This document shows positions 9,344 to 16,890 of a DNA stretch of 64,000 bases, piece by piece. The notes under the pieces were generated by a model. That model saw only the letters and a program-made list of their open reading frames with translations, searched no databases and had not been told where the DNA came from. The position numbers were made by a program, and so were the translations under genes. Position 1 is the stretch's first letter. Every line of letters starts with the position of its first letter. The stretch spans positions 496,402-560,401 of the forward strand of contig NZ_SZWE01000001.1 of assembly GCF_009669325.1 (NCBI RefSeq), given 5' to 3'. Origin of the DNA: Roseovarius bejariae. GTDB taxonomy: Bacteria > Pseudomonadota > Alphaproteobacteria > Rhodobacterales > Rhodobacteraceae.

Positions 9344-10900
9344 ATGTCACTAATCAAAGGCGGACTTCTGGATCGTCGCGGATTTCTCAAGACCACGGCG
9401 GCAGGTGCGGTAGCGGCCACCCTGCCCCTGGGCGGCGCCATGGCCCAGACACCCAAGCGCGGCGGGCACTTGCGGGTTGCCAAGGGCCACGGCCAGACCA
9501 CCGACACGCTGGACCCCGGCCAGTGGGAAAACGGCTACATGTTGGCGCTTGGCTTTGCGGTGCATGGCCGGCTGACCGAGGTGGCCACCGATGGCAGCCT
9601 CGTGCCGGAACTGGCCGAAAGCTGGGAAGCCTCGGATGACGCCAGCGTCTGGCGCTTCAAGATTCGCAAGGGCGTGACGTTCCACTCGGGCAAGCCGATG
9701 ACCGTGGAAGACGTGGTCGCCTCGATCAACCACCACCGCGGCGAAGACTCGACCTCGGCCGCTGGCCCGATCGTGGAACCGATTCAGGAGATCACGACCG
9801 AAGGCGACGACACGGTCGTTTTCACCCTCTCGGGCGGCAACGCCGACTTCCCCTTCATCCTGTCCGACTATCACCTTGTCGTCTGCAAGGCCGAGGGCGA
9901 GAGCATTGACTGGAAATCGGGGGATGGCTGCGGCAGCTATGTCCTGAAAGATTTCAAACCCGGCGTTTCATCGGCCTTCGAACGCAACCCGAACCACTGG
10001 CGCGATGACGTGGCGTGGGTCGACAGCTGTGAATTGCTTGCGATCGTCGATCAGAACGCCCGCACCACGGCGCTTGTCTCGGGTGACGTGCACGCCATCG
10101 ACCGGGTTGACCTCAAGGCCGCGGGCCTACTGGGCCGCAACGCGGGCATCGAGGTGGAATCGGTTGCCGGGACACAGCACTACACCTTTGCCATGTCGAC
10201 CAACAAGGACCCCTACACCGACAACAATATTCGCCAAGCCCTGAAATACGGCGTCAACCGTCAGGAACTGGTCGACAAGATCCTGTTCGGCTATGGCTCG
10301 GTCGGCAATGACCATCCGATTGGTCAAGGGCAGCGTTTCTTCAATACCGAGCTGGAGCAGAAGACCTATGACCCCGACAAGGCCAAGTATTTCCTCAAGC
10401 AGGCCGGTCTGGACAGCATCGACGTGACGCTGCACTCCTCGGATGCGGCCTTCTCGGGCGCGGTCGATGCGGCCGTCCTGTACCAGGCTTCGGCCAAGGA
10501 GGCGGGCATAAACATGAATGTCGTCCGCGAGCCGAAAGATGGCTATTGGTCAGACATCTGGATGAAAAAGGCCTTTACCGCGGTCTACTGGGGCGGTCGC
10601 CCCGTCGAGGACCAGATGTTCGCCACCGCCTACAAATGCGGGGCCGCGTGGAACGACAGCTTCTGGTGCAACGACCGTTTCGAAGACCTGCTGGTCAAGG
10701 CACGTGCCGAACTGAACGAGGACAAGCGCCGCGAGATGTACTGGGAAATGCAGGACCTCGTCGCCAACCAGGGCGGTGTCGTCATCCCGATGTTCGCCAA
10801 TTACGTTTCGGCCAAGTCCGACAAGGTCGTTCATGGCGAGATGGCCTCGAACTGGGAAATGGACGGCGAACGCTGGATGGAACGCTGGTGGATGGCCTGA
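9344..10900 (+). CDS. Tat-exported ABC transporter substrate-binding protein (SBP_bac_5, peptide type)
   Basis: A 518-residue family 5 binding protein (DppA/OppA-like). The N terminus has a twin-arginine signal, DRRGFLK at residues 10-16, followed by a hydrophobic stretch and an Ala-x-Ala-type cleavage region near AMAQ. The mature part has the family 5 layout, including SWEASDDASVWRFKIRKGVTFHSG. It is the first gene of the plus-strand arm, with GGGAGAA as ribosome site. No DppB/C/D/F-type genes follow; choXWV does. It may bring a choline-related ligand, or use permeases encoded elsewhere. The ligand is unknown. Confidence 0.85.
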   Translation: MSLIKGGLLDRRGFLKTTAAGAVAATLPLGGAMAQTPKRGGHLRVAKGHGQTTDTLDPGQWENGYMLALGFAVHGRLTEVATDGSLVPELAESWEASDDASVWRFKIRKGVTFHSGKPMTVEDVVASINHHRGEDSTSAAGPIVEPIQEITTEGDDTVVFTLSGGNADFPFILSDYHLVVCKAEGESIDWKSGDGCGSYVLKDFKPGVSSAFERNPNHWRDDVAWVDSCELLAIVDQNARTTALVSGDVHAIDRVDLKAAGLLGRNAGIEVESVAGTQHYTFAMSTNKDPYTDNNIRQALKYGVNRQELVDKILFGYGSVGNDHPIGQGQRFFNTELEQKTYDPDKAKYFLKQAGLDSIDVTLHSSDAAFSGAVDAAVLYQASAKEAGINMNVVREPKDGYWSDIWMKKAFTAVYWGGRPVEDQMFATAYKCGAAWNDSFWCNDRFEDLLVKARAELNEDKRREMYWEMQDLVANQGGVVIPMFANYVSAKSDKVVHGEMASNWEMDGERWMERWWMA

Positions 10901-10939
10901 TCGCAGGCGCATCGGCCTAAAAGCCGTTTGACAAGACAG

Positions 10940-10967
10940 GCGTCGGCGCGGACCATCGCGCCGGCGC
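10940..10967 (+). other. GC-rich hairpin between the binding protein and choX
   Basis: GCGTCGGCGCG pairs with CGCGCCGGCGC (11 bp, one wobble) around a six-base loop. No U-tract follows, so it is more likely an mRNA-stabilising or processing stem than a terminator. Confidence 0.5.
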
Positions 10968-11015
10968 TGCCATTTGGGCAGAACTGAACCAAGAAAAATA
11001 GGGAGAGACCCGATC

Positions 11016-11942
11016 ATGACCCTCAAGACAACCCTGACCGTCGCCGCCACGCTGGCCGCCACCACGGCCCCCGCATGGGCCGATTGCGGCACCGTCACCT
11101 TCTCGGACGTGGGCTGGACCGATATCACCGCCACCACCGCCGCCACGACCACCGTGTTGCAGGCGCTTGGCTATGACACCGAGATCAAGGTGCTATCGGT
11201 GCCGGTGACCTATACCTCGTTGGCGGCTGGTGACATCGACGTGTTCCTGGGCAACTGGATGCCCACCATGGAGGGCGATATCGCCCCCTACCGCGAGGCG
11301 GGCACCGTCGATACCGTGCGCGCCAACCTTGAAGGGGCGAAATACACGCTGGCCACCAATTCCGCAGGCGCGGCACTTGGCATCGACGATTTCTCAAAAA
11401 TCGCCGACCACGCCGAGGCGCTTGATGCCACCATCTATGGCATCGAGCCGGGCAATGACGGCAACCGCCTGATCATGGACATGATTGCCGACGATGCCTT
11501 TGGCCTTGAGGGCTTCGAGGTCAAGGAAAGCTCGGAACAGGGGATGCTGGCACAGGTCGAGCGCGCCACCCGCCGCGATGAGCCGATCATCTTCCTCGGC
11601 TGGGAGCCGCACCCGATGAACGCCAATTTCGACATGACCTACCTGACAGGTGGCGATGACTGGTTCGGCCCCAATCTTGGCGGTGCCACGGTCTATACCA
11701 ACACCTCCGCAGGCTATGTCGAGGAATGCCCGAACGTCGGCAAACTTCTGCAAAATCTCGAATTCTCGCTGGCCATGGAGAACGAGATCATGGGCGCGAT
11801 CCTCAATGACGGGGAAGACCCCGCCGATGCGGCCGCCGCATGGCTCAAGGCCAACCCCGAGGTGCTCGGCCCGTGGCTTGAAGGCGTGACCAGCAAGGAC
11901 GGCGGCGACGCGATGGACGCCGTGAAAGCATCCATGAAGTAA
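11016..11942 (+). CDS. choX: Choline ABC transporter, periplasmic binding protein
   Basis: A 308-residue OpuAC-type binding protein for choline. It has a Sec signal peptide (cleavage near APAWA, residue 22) and the mature start DCGTVTFSDVGWTDITATTA, typical of ChoX/ProX proteins; aromatic residues such as GWEPHPMN later in the sequence fit a quaternary-amine cage. The frame is open 14 codons earlier, but the chosen ATG is preceded by GGGAGAG at good spacing and begins a proper signal peptide. It is followed by the permease and ATPase genes. Confidence 0.92.
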   Translation: MTLKTTLTVAATLAATTAPAWADCGTVTFSDVGWTDITATTAATTTVLQALGYDTEIKVLSVPVTYTSLAAGDIDVFLGNWMPTMEGDIAPYREAGTVDTVRANLEGAKYTLATNSAGAALGIDDFSKIADHAEALDATIYGIEPGNDGNRLIMDMIADDAFGLEGFEVKESSEQGMLAQVERATRRDEPIIFLGWEPHPMNANFDMTYLTGGDDWFGPNLGGATVYTNTSAGYVEECPNVGKLLQNLEFSLAMENEIMGAILNDGEDPADAAAAWLKANPEVLGPWLEGVTSKDGGDAMDAVKASMK

Positions 11943-11984
11943 GACGCCGCAGGCGGCCTCCGGGCCGCTTGCCAATACAACAAA

Positions 11985-12014
11985 GCCCCCGGCGATGCCA
12001 TTCTCCGGGGGCTG
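11985..12014 (+). other. Intra-operon hairpin between choX and choW
   Basis: AGCCCCCGG pairs perfectly with CCGGGGGCT across a 12-base loop. It ends eight bases before the first possible choW start and lacks a U-tract. Such a stem would stabilise the choX 3' end or reduce choW translation, giving the usual excess of binding protein over permease; this is inferred. Confidence 0.6.
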
Positions 12015-12021
12015 ACAAGGG

Positions 12022-12876
12022 ATGGTAGAAAGCGATCAGATGAACTGGCTCACCGATAACAAGATCCCCGTGGGCGATTGGGCCGCCGGGGTGTTCGACT
12101 GGCTTCAGGACAATTTCTTTGTGGTGTTCGATGCCATGTCGATCGCGCTGGAGGCGCTGATCGAGGGTATCCTCTGGGTGTTGCAATCCCCCCACCCCCT
12201 GATCGTGATCGCGGTTTTCGCCGGTCTCACCTATGCCCTGCAACGCCGCTGGCAACTGGCCGCCGGGGTCATCCTCGGCTTTCTCTTCATCGTCAACCAA
12301 GGCTATTGGGAGGAAACCACCGAAAGCCTGACGCTGGTTTTGTCGGCCTGCGTGGTCTGCATGGGCGTGGGCGTGCCAATCGGCATCGCTGCCGCCCACC
12401 GGCCCCGGCTTTATGCCGCCATGCGCCCGGTGCTGGACCTGATGCAAACCCTGCCCGCCTTCGTCTACCTTATCCCGGCGATCGTCTTTTTCGGCATCGG
12501 CATGGTGCCGGGGCTGATCGCCACGGTGATTTTCGTGGTCCCCGCCCCCATTCGCCTGACGCACCTTGGCATTTCCTCGACCCCCACGGCCCTGATGGAA
12601 GCGGCGCAAGCCTTTGGCGCAACCCCGCGCCAAGCGCTTTGGAAGGTGGAGCTGCCCTATGCCCTGCCGCAGATCATGGCGGGTCTGAACCAGACGATCA
12701 TGCTGTCGCTGTCGATGGTGGTGATCGCGGCGCTGGTGGGGGCCGATGGCCTTGGCGTACCCGTCGTGCGCGCGCTCAACTCGGTCAATACCTCGCTGGG
12801 GTTCGAATCGGGCTTCGTCATCGTGGTGGTCGCCATCCTTCTGGACCGCATGCTGCGGATGGAGCGCAAGGGATGA
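12022..12876 (+). CDS. choW: Choline ABC transporter, permease
   Basis: A 284-residue ProW/OpuAB-like inner-membrane permease with about six or seven hydrophobic helices. The EAA-type cytoplasmic loop that contacts the ATPase is seen as EAAQAFGATPRQALWKVELP. The N terminus NWLTDNKIPVGDWAAGVFDWLQ resembles ChoW. A second ATG six codons downstream (MNWLTDN) is a plausible alternative start. The stop overlaps the choV start (ATGA). Confidence 0.92.
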   Translation: MVESDQMNWLTDNKIPVGDWAAGVFDWLQDNFFVVFDAMSIALEALIEGILWVLQSPHPLIVIAVFAGLTYALQRRWQLAAGVILGFLFIVNQGYWEETTESLTLVLSACVVCMGVGVPIGIAAAHRPRLYAAMRPVLDLMQTLPAFVYLIPAIVFFGIGMVPGLIATVIFVVPAPIRLTHLGISSTPTALMEAAQAFGATPRQALWKVELPYALPQIMAGLNQTIMLSLSMVVIAALVGADGLGVPVVRALNSVNTSLGFESGFVIVVVAILLDRMLRMERKG

Positions 12877-13901
12877 GCACAGCCGTTACATTCGACAAGG
12901 TCTCCATCGTCTTTGGCGACGCCCCGGAAACCGCCCTGCCCCTGATGGATCAGGGAATGGAACGCCCCGACATTCAAACCAAGACCGGACAGGTGCTTGG
13001 CGTGCACGACTGCTCGACCGAGGTCGAGGAAGGCGAGATCGTCGTTCTCATGGGCCTGTCGGGTTCGGGCAAATCCACGCTGTTGCGGGCAGTGAACGGT
13101 CTCAACCCCGTGGTGCGCGGCAATGTGCAGGTGAGCGACGGCAACAGCATGGTGGACATCACTCATGCCGACGCGCAAACCCTGCGCCACATGCGCCAGA
13201 CGCAGATCGCCATGGTCTTCCAGCAATTCGGCCTGCTGCCATGGCGCACGGTCCGCGAAAACGTCTGGCTGGGGCTGGAACTGGCGGGGCTTTCGAAATC
13301 CGAACGCAGCGCCCGCGCGCAGGCGCAGCTTGACCTTGTGGGCCTGTCGGACTGGGCCGACCGCAAGGTGGGCGAACTCTCGGGCGGCATGCAACAGCGC
13401 GTGGGCCTGGCCCGCGCCTTCGCCACCGAGGCGCCGATCCTTTTGATGGACGAACCCTTCAGCGCGCTCGACCCGCTTATTCGCACGCATCTTCAGGATG
13501 AATTGCTCGACCTTCAGGCCAAGCTCAACCGTACGATCATCTTCGTCAGTCACGATCTGGACGAGGCCTTCAAGATCGGCAACCGAATCGCCATCATGGA
13601 AGGCGGGCGCATCGTGCAATGCGGCACCCCGCAAGAGATTTTCACCAACCCCGCCACCGACTACGTGGCCGATTTCGTGGCCCACATGAACCCGCTGGGC
13701 GTGCTTTGCGCGCGCGACGTGATGGAACCCGCACAGGGCACCCCAAAGGCCAGCGTCGGCCCCGAGGCCACCATCCGCGAGGTCATGGAGGCCGCCCAAG
13801 GCTCCGAAGCGCCGGTCGGCGTGATCGAGGGCGAAAAGGTGCTGGGCCAGATCACCCGCGCGCGGATATTCTCGAAGCTGCTCGATCCACGGGGAGGGTA
13901 A
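12873..13901 (+). CDS. choV: Choline ABC transporter, ATP-binding protein
   Basis: A 342-residue ATPase of the ProV/ChoV type. Walker A is GLSGSGKST, the Q-loop is VFQQFGLLPWRT, the signature is LSGGMQQRVGLARA, Walker B is ILLMDEPFSALDP and the H-loop is IFVSHDLDEA. A shortened C-terminal extension in the place of the usual CBS domains follows. The start is the ATG overlapping the choW stop; the frame is open far upstream, but that part overlaps choW. It energises choline uptake with ChoX and ChoW. Confidence 0.95.
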   Translation: MSTAVTFDKVSIVFGDAPETALPLMDQGMERPDIQTKTGQVLGVHDCSTEVEEGEIVVLMGLSGSGKSTLLRAVNGLNPVVRGNVQVSDGNSMVDITHADAQTLRHMRQTQIAMVFQQFGLLPWRTVRENVWLGLELAGLSKSERSARAQAQLDLVGLSDWADRKVGELSGGMQQRVGLARAFATEAPILLMDEPFSALDPLIRTHLQDELLDLQAKLNRTIIFVSHDLDEAFKIGNRIAIMEGGRIVQCGTPQEIFTNPATDYVADFVAHMNPLGVLCARDVMEPAQGTPKASVGPEATIREVMEAAQGSEAPVGVIEGEKVLGQITRARIFSKLLDPRGG

Positions 13902-14365
13902 GGGCAAGCCAAGCCCAAGCCGCTGCCTCGGCCCGCATTGTTGATCAATCCTGCGCGTTTGAGAATTGACGGCAATGCGAAGGGCGCGGAGGTTGCAAAG
14001 TTTGGCACGTTTCCCAACAAGCAGGCCTTCGTGCCATGCGCGGCGGTGCTACGCGCCTTGATTTCCGCGCAGCCGCAGAAGCCCGCTCGGTCCCGCAAAA
14101 CAGCCAACCCAGGCAACCACTTTGAACGTAAGCTTGTATCACCCTGATTACCTCATAGTATGTCCGCGCCGGGTTGACCCCCTGCCATTCTCGGCAAACC
14201 ATACAAAACACACGTACGTTTCGTACGTTTCTTACCGCGCGGCCTGTTAATCCGCCGCGCGTCGGTCAAACGCACCGACGCGATACCGACGTTTTACCGA
14301 CGCGGTGCAGATCAAGGCTTTTGGCGTTAACTCAAGGGCTTAGCGTCGATTCGGGGCCGAAAGCC
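13902..14365. other. 464-bp gene-free region between choV and metZ
   Basis: No convincing gene is seen; short frames on both strands lack ribosome sites and recognisable domains. The right half holds the repeat described separately (14181-14352). The left half (13902-14160) has no feature I can name. Confidence 0.5.
14181..14352. repeat. 171-bp element with phased ACCGACG boxes, copy 1
   Basis: Landmarks in order are CCTGCCATTC, CATACAAAAC, CGTACGTTTCGTACG (14213-14227), CTGTTAATCCGCC, three ACCGACG boxes at an exact 11-bp period, CGGTGCAGA, GTTAACTCAAGGG and a final GATTC. A perfect 9-bp hairpin CGCGTCGGT/ACCGACGCG is formed in this copy only. All other landmarks recur at 38239-38408. It ends 13 bases from the metZ stop codon. 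Confidence 0.8.
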
Positions 14366-15547
14366 TCACGCCGCCTCCAAAGCCGCCAGAACATCCGCAA
14401 TCAGGTCTTGGGTATCCTCGATCCCTAGGCTCAGCCGGATCAGCCCGGGCGTAATGCCAAGCGCCTGCTTCTGATCGTCGGGCAGGCGCTGGTGCGTCGT
14501 GGTGGCCGGGTGCGTGGCGATGGATTTCGCATCGCCCAGGTTGTTGGAAATCACCACGATCTCAAGCGCATTAAGAAAGCGGAACGCCGCCTCCTGCCCG
14601 CCCGCCAGATCAAGCGAGACAACCGTGCCGCCCGCGCCCATGATCTCTTGCGCAAGGTCATATTGCGCGTGGCTTTCGTGACCCGGGTACAGCACTCGGG
14701 CCAGTTTCTCATGGCCCTGCAAGGCCTCGGCCAAAGCGGTCGCCGTCGCCGCCTGCGCGCGCACCCGAAGGTCCATTGTTTCCAAGCCCTTGAGCATCAC
14801 CCAAGCGGTAAACGGCGACATCGATCCGCCGGTGTGCTTCATGTAGGGTTCCACCGTCTTGCGGATGTAATCCGTGCTCCCGAGGATCACCCCGCCAAGG
14901 GCGCGCCCCTGCCCGTCGATATGCTTGGTGGCCGAATAAACCACCACATCCGCGCCCTGCTCGATCGCCCGCGAAAAGACCGGCGTGGCAAAGACATTAT
15001 CGACCACGACCCTCGCCCCCTTGGCATGGGCCAGTTTGGCCACCTCGGGCAGGTTCACCACATTCAGCGTCGGGTTGGCGATGGTCTCGAAAAACACCAG
15101 TTGGGTGTCGTCGCGGATGGCCGCGCGCCATTGCTCCAGATCGGTGCCATCGACGAAGGAAACCTTGACGCCGTAACGGGTGAGCACCTCTTCCAACACG
15201 TAAAGGCACGATCCGAACAGCGCCCGCGCCGCGACCACGTGATCGCCCGCCTTCAGCATCGAGATCAACGCGCCAGAGACTGCGGCCATCCCCGAGGCGG
15301 TGGCAAAGGCATCCTCGGCGCCCTCAAGCCCCGCGATGCGTTCTTCGAACATCGCCACCGTCGGGTTGCCGTAACGCGCATAGATATATTCATCCGGGCC
15401 TGCGGATTCGAACCGCGCCGCCGCGGCTTCGGCGCTATCGTAAACGAAACCCTGGGTGAGGAAGATCGCCTCGCTTACCTCGCCCCATTGGCTGCGTTTC
15501 GTTCCACCATGCACCAGCTTGGTGCGCTTGTTCCAACTGTCGCTCAT
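14366..15547 (-). CDS. metZ: O-succinylhomoserine sulfhydrylase
   Basis: A 393-residue PLP enzyme of the Cys/Met metabolism family. It converts O-succinylhomoserine and sulfide to homocysteine in methionine synthesis. Visible motifs include YARYGNPTV, ASGMAAVSGAL, the aspartate in VVVDNVFATPVFSRAI and the PLP lysine in VVVYSATKHIDGQGRALGG. The ATG is chosen because GGAGG precedes it by five bases; an upstream in-frame start would lie within the terminator stem. The leader carries a SAM-II riboswitch, which itself supports a methionine role. MetZ and MetY are similar, so the acyl group (succinyl or acetyl) is less certain. Confidence 0.9.
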   Translation of the reverse strand: MSDSWNKRTKLVHGGTKRSQWGEVSEAIFLTQGFVYDSAEAAAARFESAGPDEYIYARYGNPTVAMFEERIAGLEGAEDAFATASGMAAVSGALISMLKAGDHVVAARALFGSCLYVLEEVLTRYGVKVSFVDGTDLEQWRAAIRDDTQLVFFETIANPTLNVVNLPEVAKLAHAKGARVVVDNVFATPVFSRAIEQGADVVVYSATKHIDGQGRALGGVILGSTDYIRKTVEPYMKHTGGSMSPFTAWVMLKGLETMDLRVRAQAATATALAEALQGHEKLARVLYPGHESHAQYDLAQEIMGAGGTVVSLDLAGGQEAAFRFLNALEIVVISNNLGDAKSIATHPATTTHQRLPDDQKQALGITPGLIRLSLGIEDTQDLIADVLAALEAA

Positions 15548-15579
15548 ATCGTCCTCCAGCAGGGCCTCGCCCGCCCATG

Positions 15580-15613
15580 AAAAAACCCCGTTCGCGGCCA
15601 AGCGAAAGGGGTT
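15580..15613 (-). terminator. Intrinsic terminator in the metZ leader
   Basis: On the minus strand AACCCC and TTTCGC pair with GCGAA and GGGGTT around TTGGCC, followed by a run of six U. It lies between the riboswitch and the metZ start, 33 bases before the ATG, as expected for transcription attenuation. Confidence 0.8.
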
Positions 15614-15628
15614 GCCTCATGCTTCGCC

Positions 15629-15683
15629 TCTTTAGCGGAATGTTTAACGTGGCCCGCAATCCGGTCACAAATCGCCACGGGAA
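15629..15683 (-). promoter_or_regulatory. SAM-II (SAM-alpha) riboswitch
   Basis: The minus strand reads CCCGTGGCGATTTG, then TGACCGGATTGCGGG, then CCACGTTAAAC and CGCTAAAGA. This matches the SAM-II consensus: a P1 stem (15675-15679 with 15648-15652), the conserved GATTTG loop, TTGC, CGTTAAA after P1 and the 3' GCTAAA pseudoknot strand. Binding of S-adenosylmethionine should lower metZ expression. It lies 82 bases before the metZ ATG. Confidence 0.88.
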
Positions 15684-15807
15684 TCGCATTAGCGCCTGCG
15701 GTGTGACCCGTCAACACCGTCACGCAGCTTTAACAAAGCCTTCAAGCAACTGTCGTAGGGTTTGACTATCCGCTAACCACAACATCTTGCGGTGGATGGG
15801 TGGAACC

Positions 15808-16752
15808 ATGCCAGTTTTGCAGATCAACGCCGGGCCGGATGGGCCAGGACTTCACGGAACGCCCCGGGATTTGATCCCGGCCTTGCGGCAAGGGCTGAAC
15901 CGCGGCGGCCCCATCGTCATCATGATTCACGGGTACAAGTTCGATCCGCAACACCACGAAACCTGCCCGCACCGGCATATCCTGTCGCTCTCGCCGCGCC
16001 GCGACTGCGCCAAGGCCGTAAGTTGGCCGCGCGGCCTCGGGTTCGATGGGCTGTCGCGGGATGAAGGGCTGGCCATCGCATTCGGCTGGCCTGCGCGCGG
16101 CACGATCTGGGGCGCCTATGACCGCGCCGCAAAGGCCGGGCGCGCCCTCGCCACCTTGATCGACATGATCGGACAGATCGCCCCGGGGCGCCCCGTGCAC
16201 CTTCTGGCGCATTCTCTGGGCGCGCGGGTGGCGCTGACCGCCCTGCCCCATGTCGGCGCGCAGCGGGTTGGCCGGGTGATCCTGTTGTCGGGGGCGGATT
16301 ATGGCGAAACCGCCCGCAGTGCCTTGCAAAGCCCCGCCGGGACCAACGCCGAGATCATCAATGTCACCAGCCGCGAAAACGACCTGTTCGATTTCCTGCT
16401 GGAGCGTCTGGTCGCCCCGCCGAAACGCGGTGACTGGACGCTGGCCCATGGCATGCCGCTGTCCCGCAATACCCTGACCCTGCAACTGGACCACCCCGAA
16501 ACCCTGCGCGTCCTGCGCAGCGCGGGATTCGGGATCGCCCCGCCGGGCGGGCGCATCTGCCATTGGTCGTCCTATATCCGGCACGGGGTCTTTCCCCTCT
16601 ACCGCGCGCTGCTACGGCGGCCCGACGACCTGCCACTGGTGCAGTTGCGCGCGGCCCTGCCCAAGGGCTGCGATCCGCGCTGGTCACGCATCTGGCCTGC
16701 GGGTTGGACAGTTCCTAGCGGCGCAACCGCCCGCCCCCAAACGCCACTCTGA
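15808..16752 (+). CDS. Alpha/beta hydrolase of unknown substrate
   Basis: A 314-residue serine hydrolase-fold protein without a signal peptide. It has the oxyanion strand IVIMIHGYKF and nucleophile elbow AHSLGARVAL; the region resembles DUF900-type esterases. A conserved segment ENDLFDFLLERL and a C-terminal catalytic His candidate (DHPETL or later) follow. The start ATG is chosen for the GGTGGA six bases before it; an in-frame ATG lies seven codons upstream. It is divergent from metZ and ends in a copy of the 22-bp motif and a cluster of hairpins. No specific function can be named. Confidence 0.75.
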   Translation: MPVLQINAGPDGPGLHGTPRDLIPALRQGLNRGGPIVIMIHGYKFDPQHHETCPHRHILSLSPRRDCAKAVSWPRGLGFDGLSRDEGLAIAFGWPARGTIWGAYDRAAKAGRALATLIDMIGQIAPGRPVHLLAHSLGARVALTALPHVGAQRVGRVILLSGADYGETARSALQSPAGTNAEIINVTSRENDLFDFLLERLVAPPKRGDWTLAHGMPLSRNTLTLQLDHPETLRVLRSAGFGIAPPGGRICHWSSYIRHGVFPLYRALLRRPDDLPLVQLRAALPKGCDPRWSRIWPAGWTVPSGATARPQTPL

Positions 16753-16758
16753 CCGCTT

Positions 16759-16780
16759 TTCATCTTTCCCAAAATACTCC
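16759..16780 (+). repeat. 22-bp TTCATCTTT...ATACTCC motif, copy 2
   Basis: The motif begins six bases after the hydrolase stop codon: TTCATCTTTC, CCAAA, ATACTCC. It is followed directly by GGGG and a hairpin cluster. Confidence 0.75.
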
Positions 16781-16787
16781 GGGGAAA

Positions 16788-16872
16788 CGTTGAAAATCCC
16801 AGATTTTCAACGGAGGGGCAGCGCCCCCAATCGGCGCGCGTCAGCGCGCTCAAACCGGCGTGGCGAAGCCAC
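16788..16872. repeat. Cluster of four consecutive hairpins
   Basis: Four perfect stems follow each other: an 11-bp stem closing on CCA (16788-16812), GGGGC/GCCCC (16815-16827), GCGCGC/GCGCGC (16834-16849) and GTGGC/GCCAC (16860-16872). None has a U-tract. They fill the gap between two convergent genes. Confidence 0.65.
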
Positions 16873-16890
16873 TCCTTTAAACAGCTTTGC

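Noticed and set aside
11985..12014. Intrinsic terminator between choX and choW
   Set aside because: The stem is strong but no U-tract follows, and choW and choV clearly continue the operon.
12078..12872. Extended N terminus of choV
   Set aside because: The added codons are an out-of-frame reading of choW; the coupled ATG at the choW stop fits the family.
13938..14147. Short plus-strand frame between choV and metZ
   Set aside because: No ribosome site or recognised family, and it overlaps equally open frames on the other strand.
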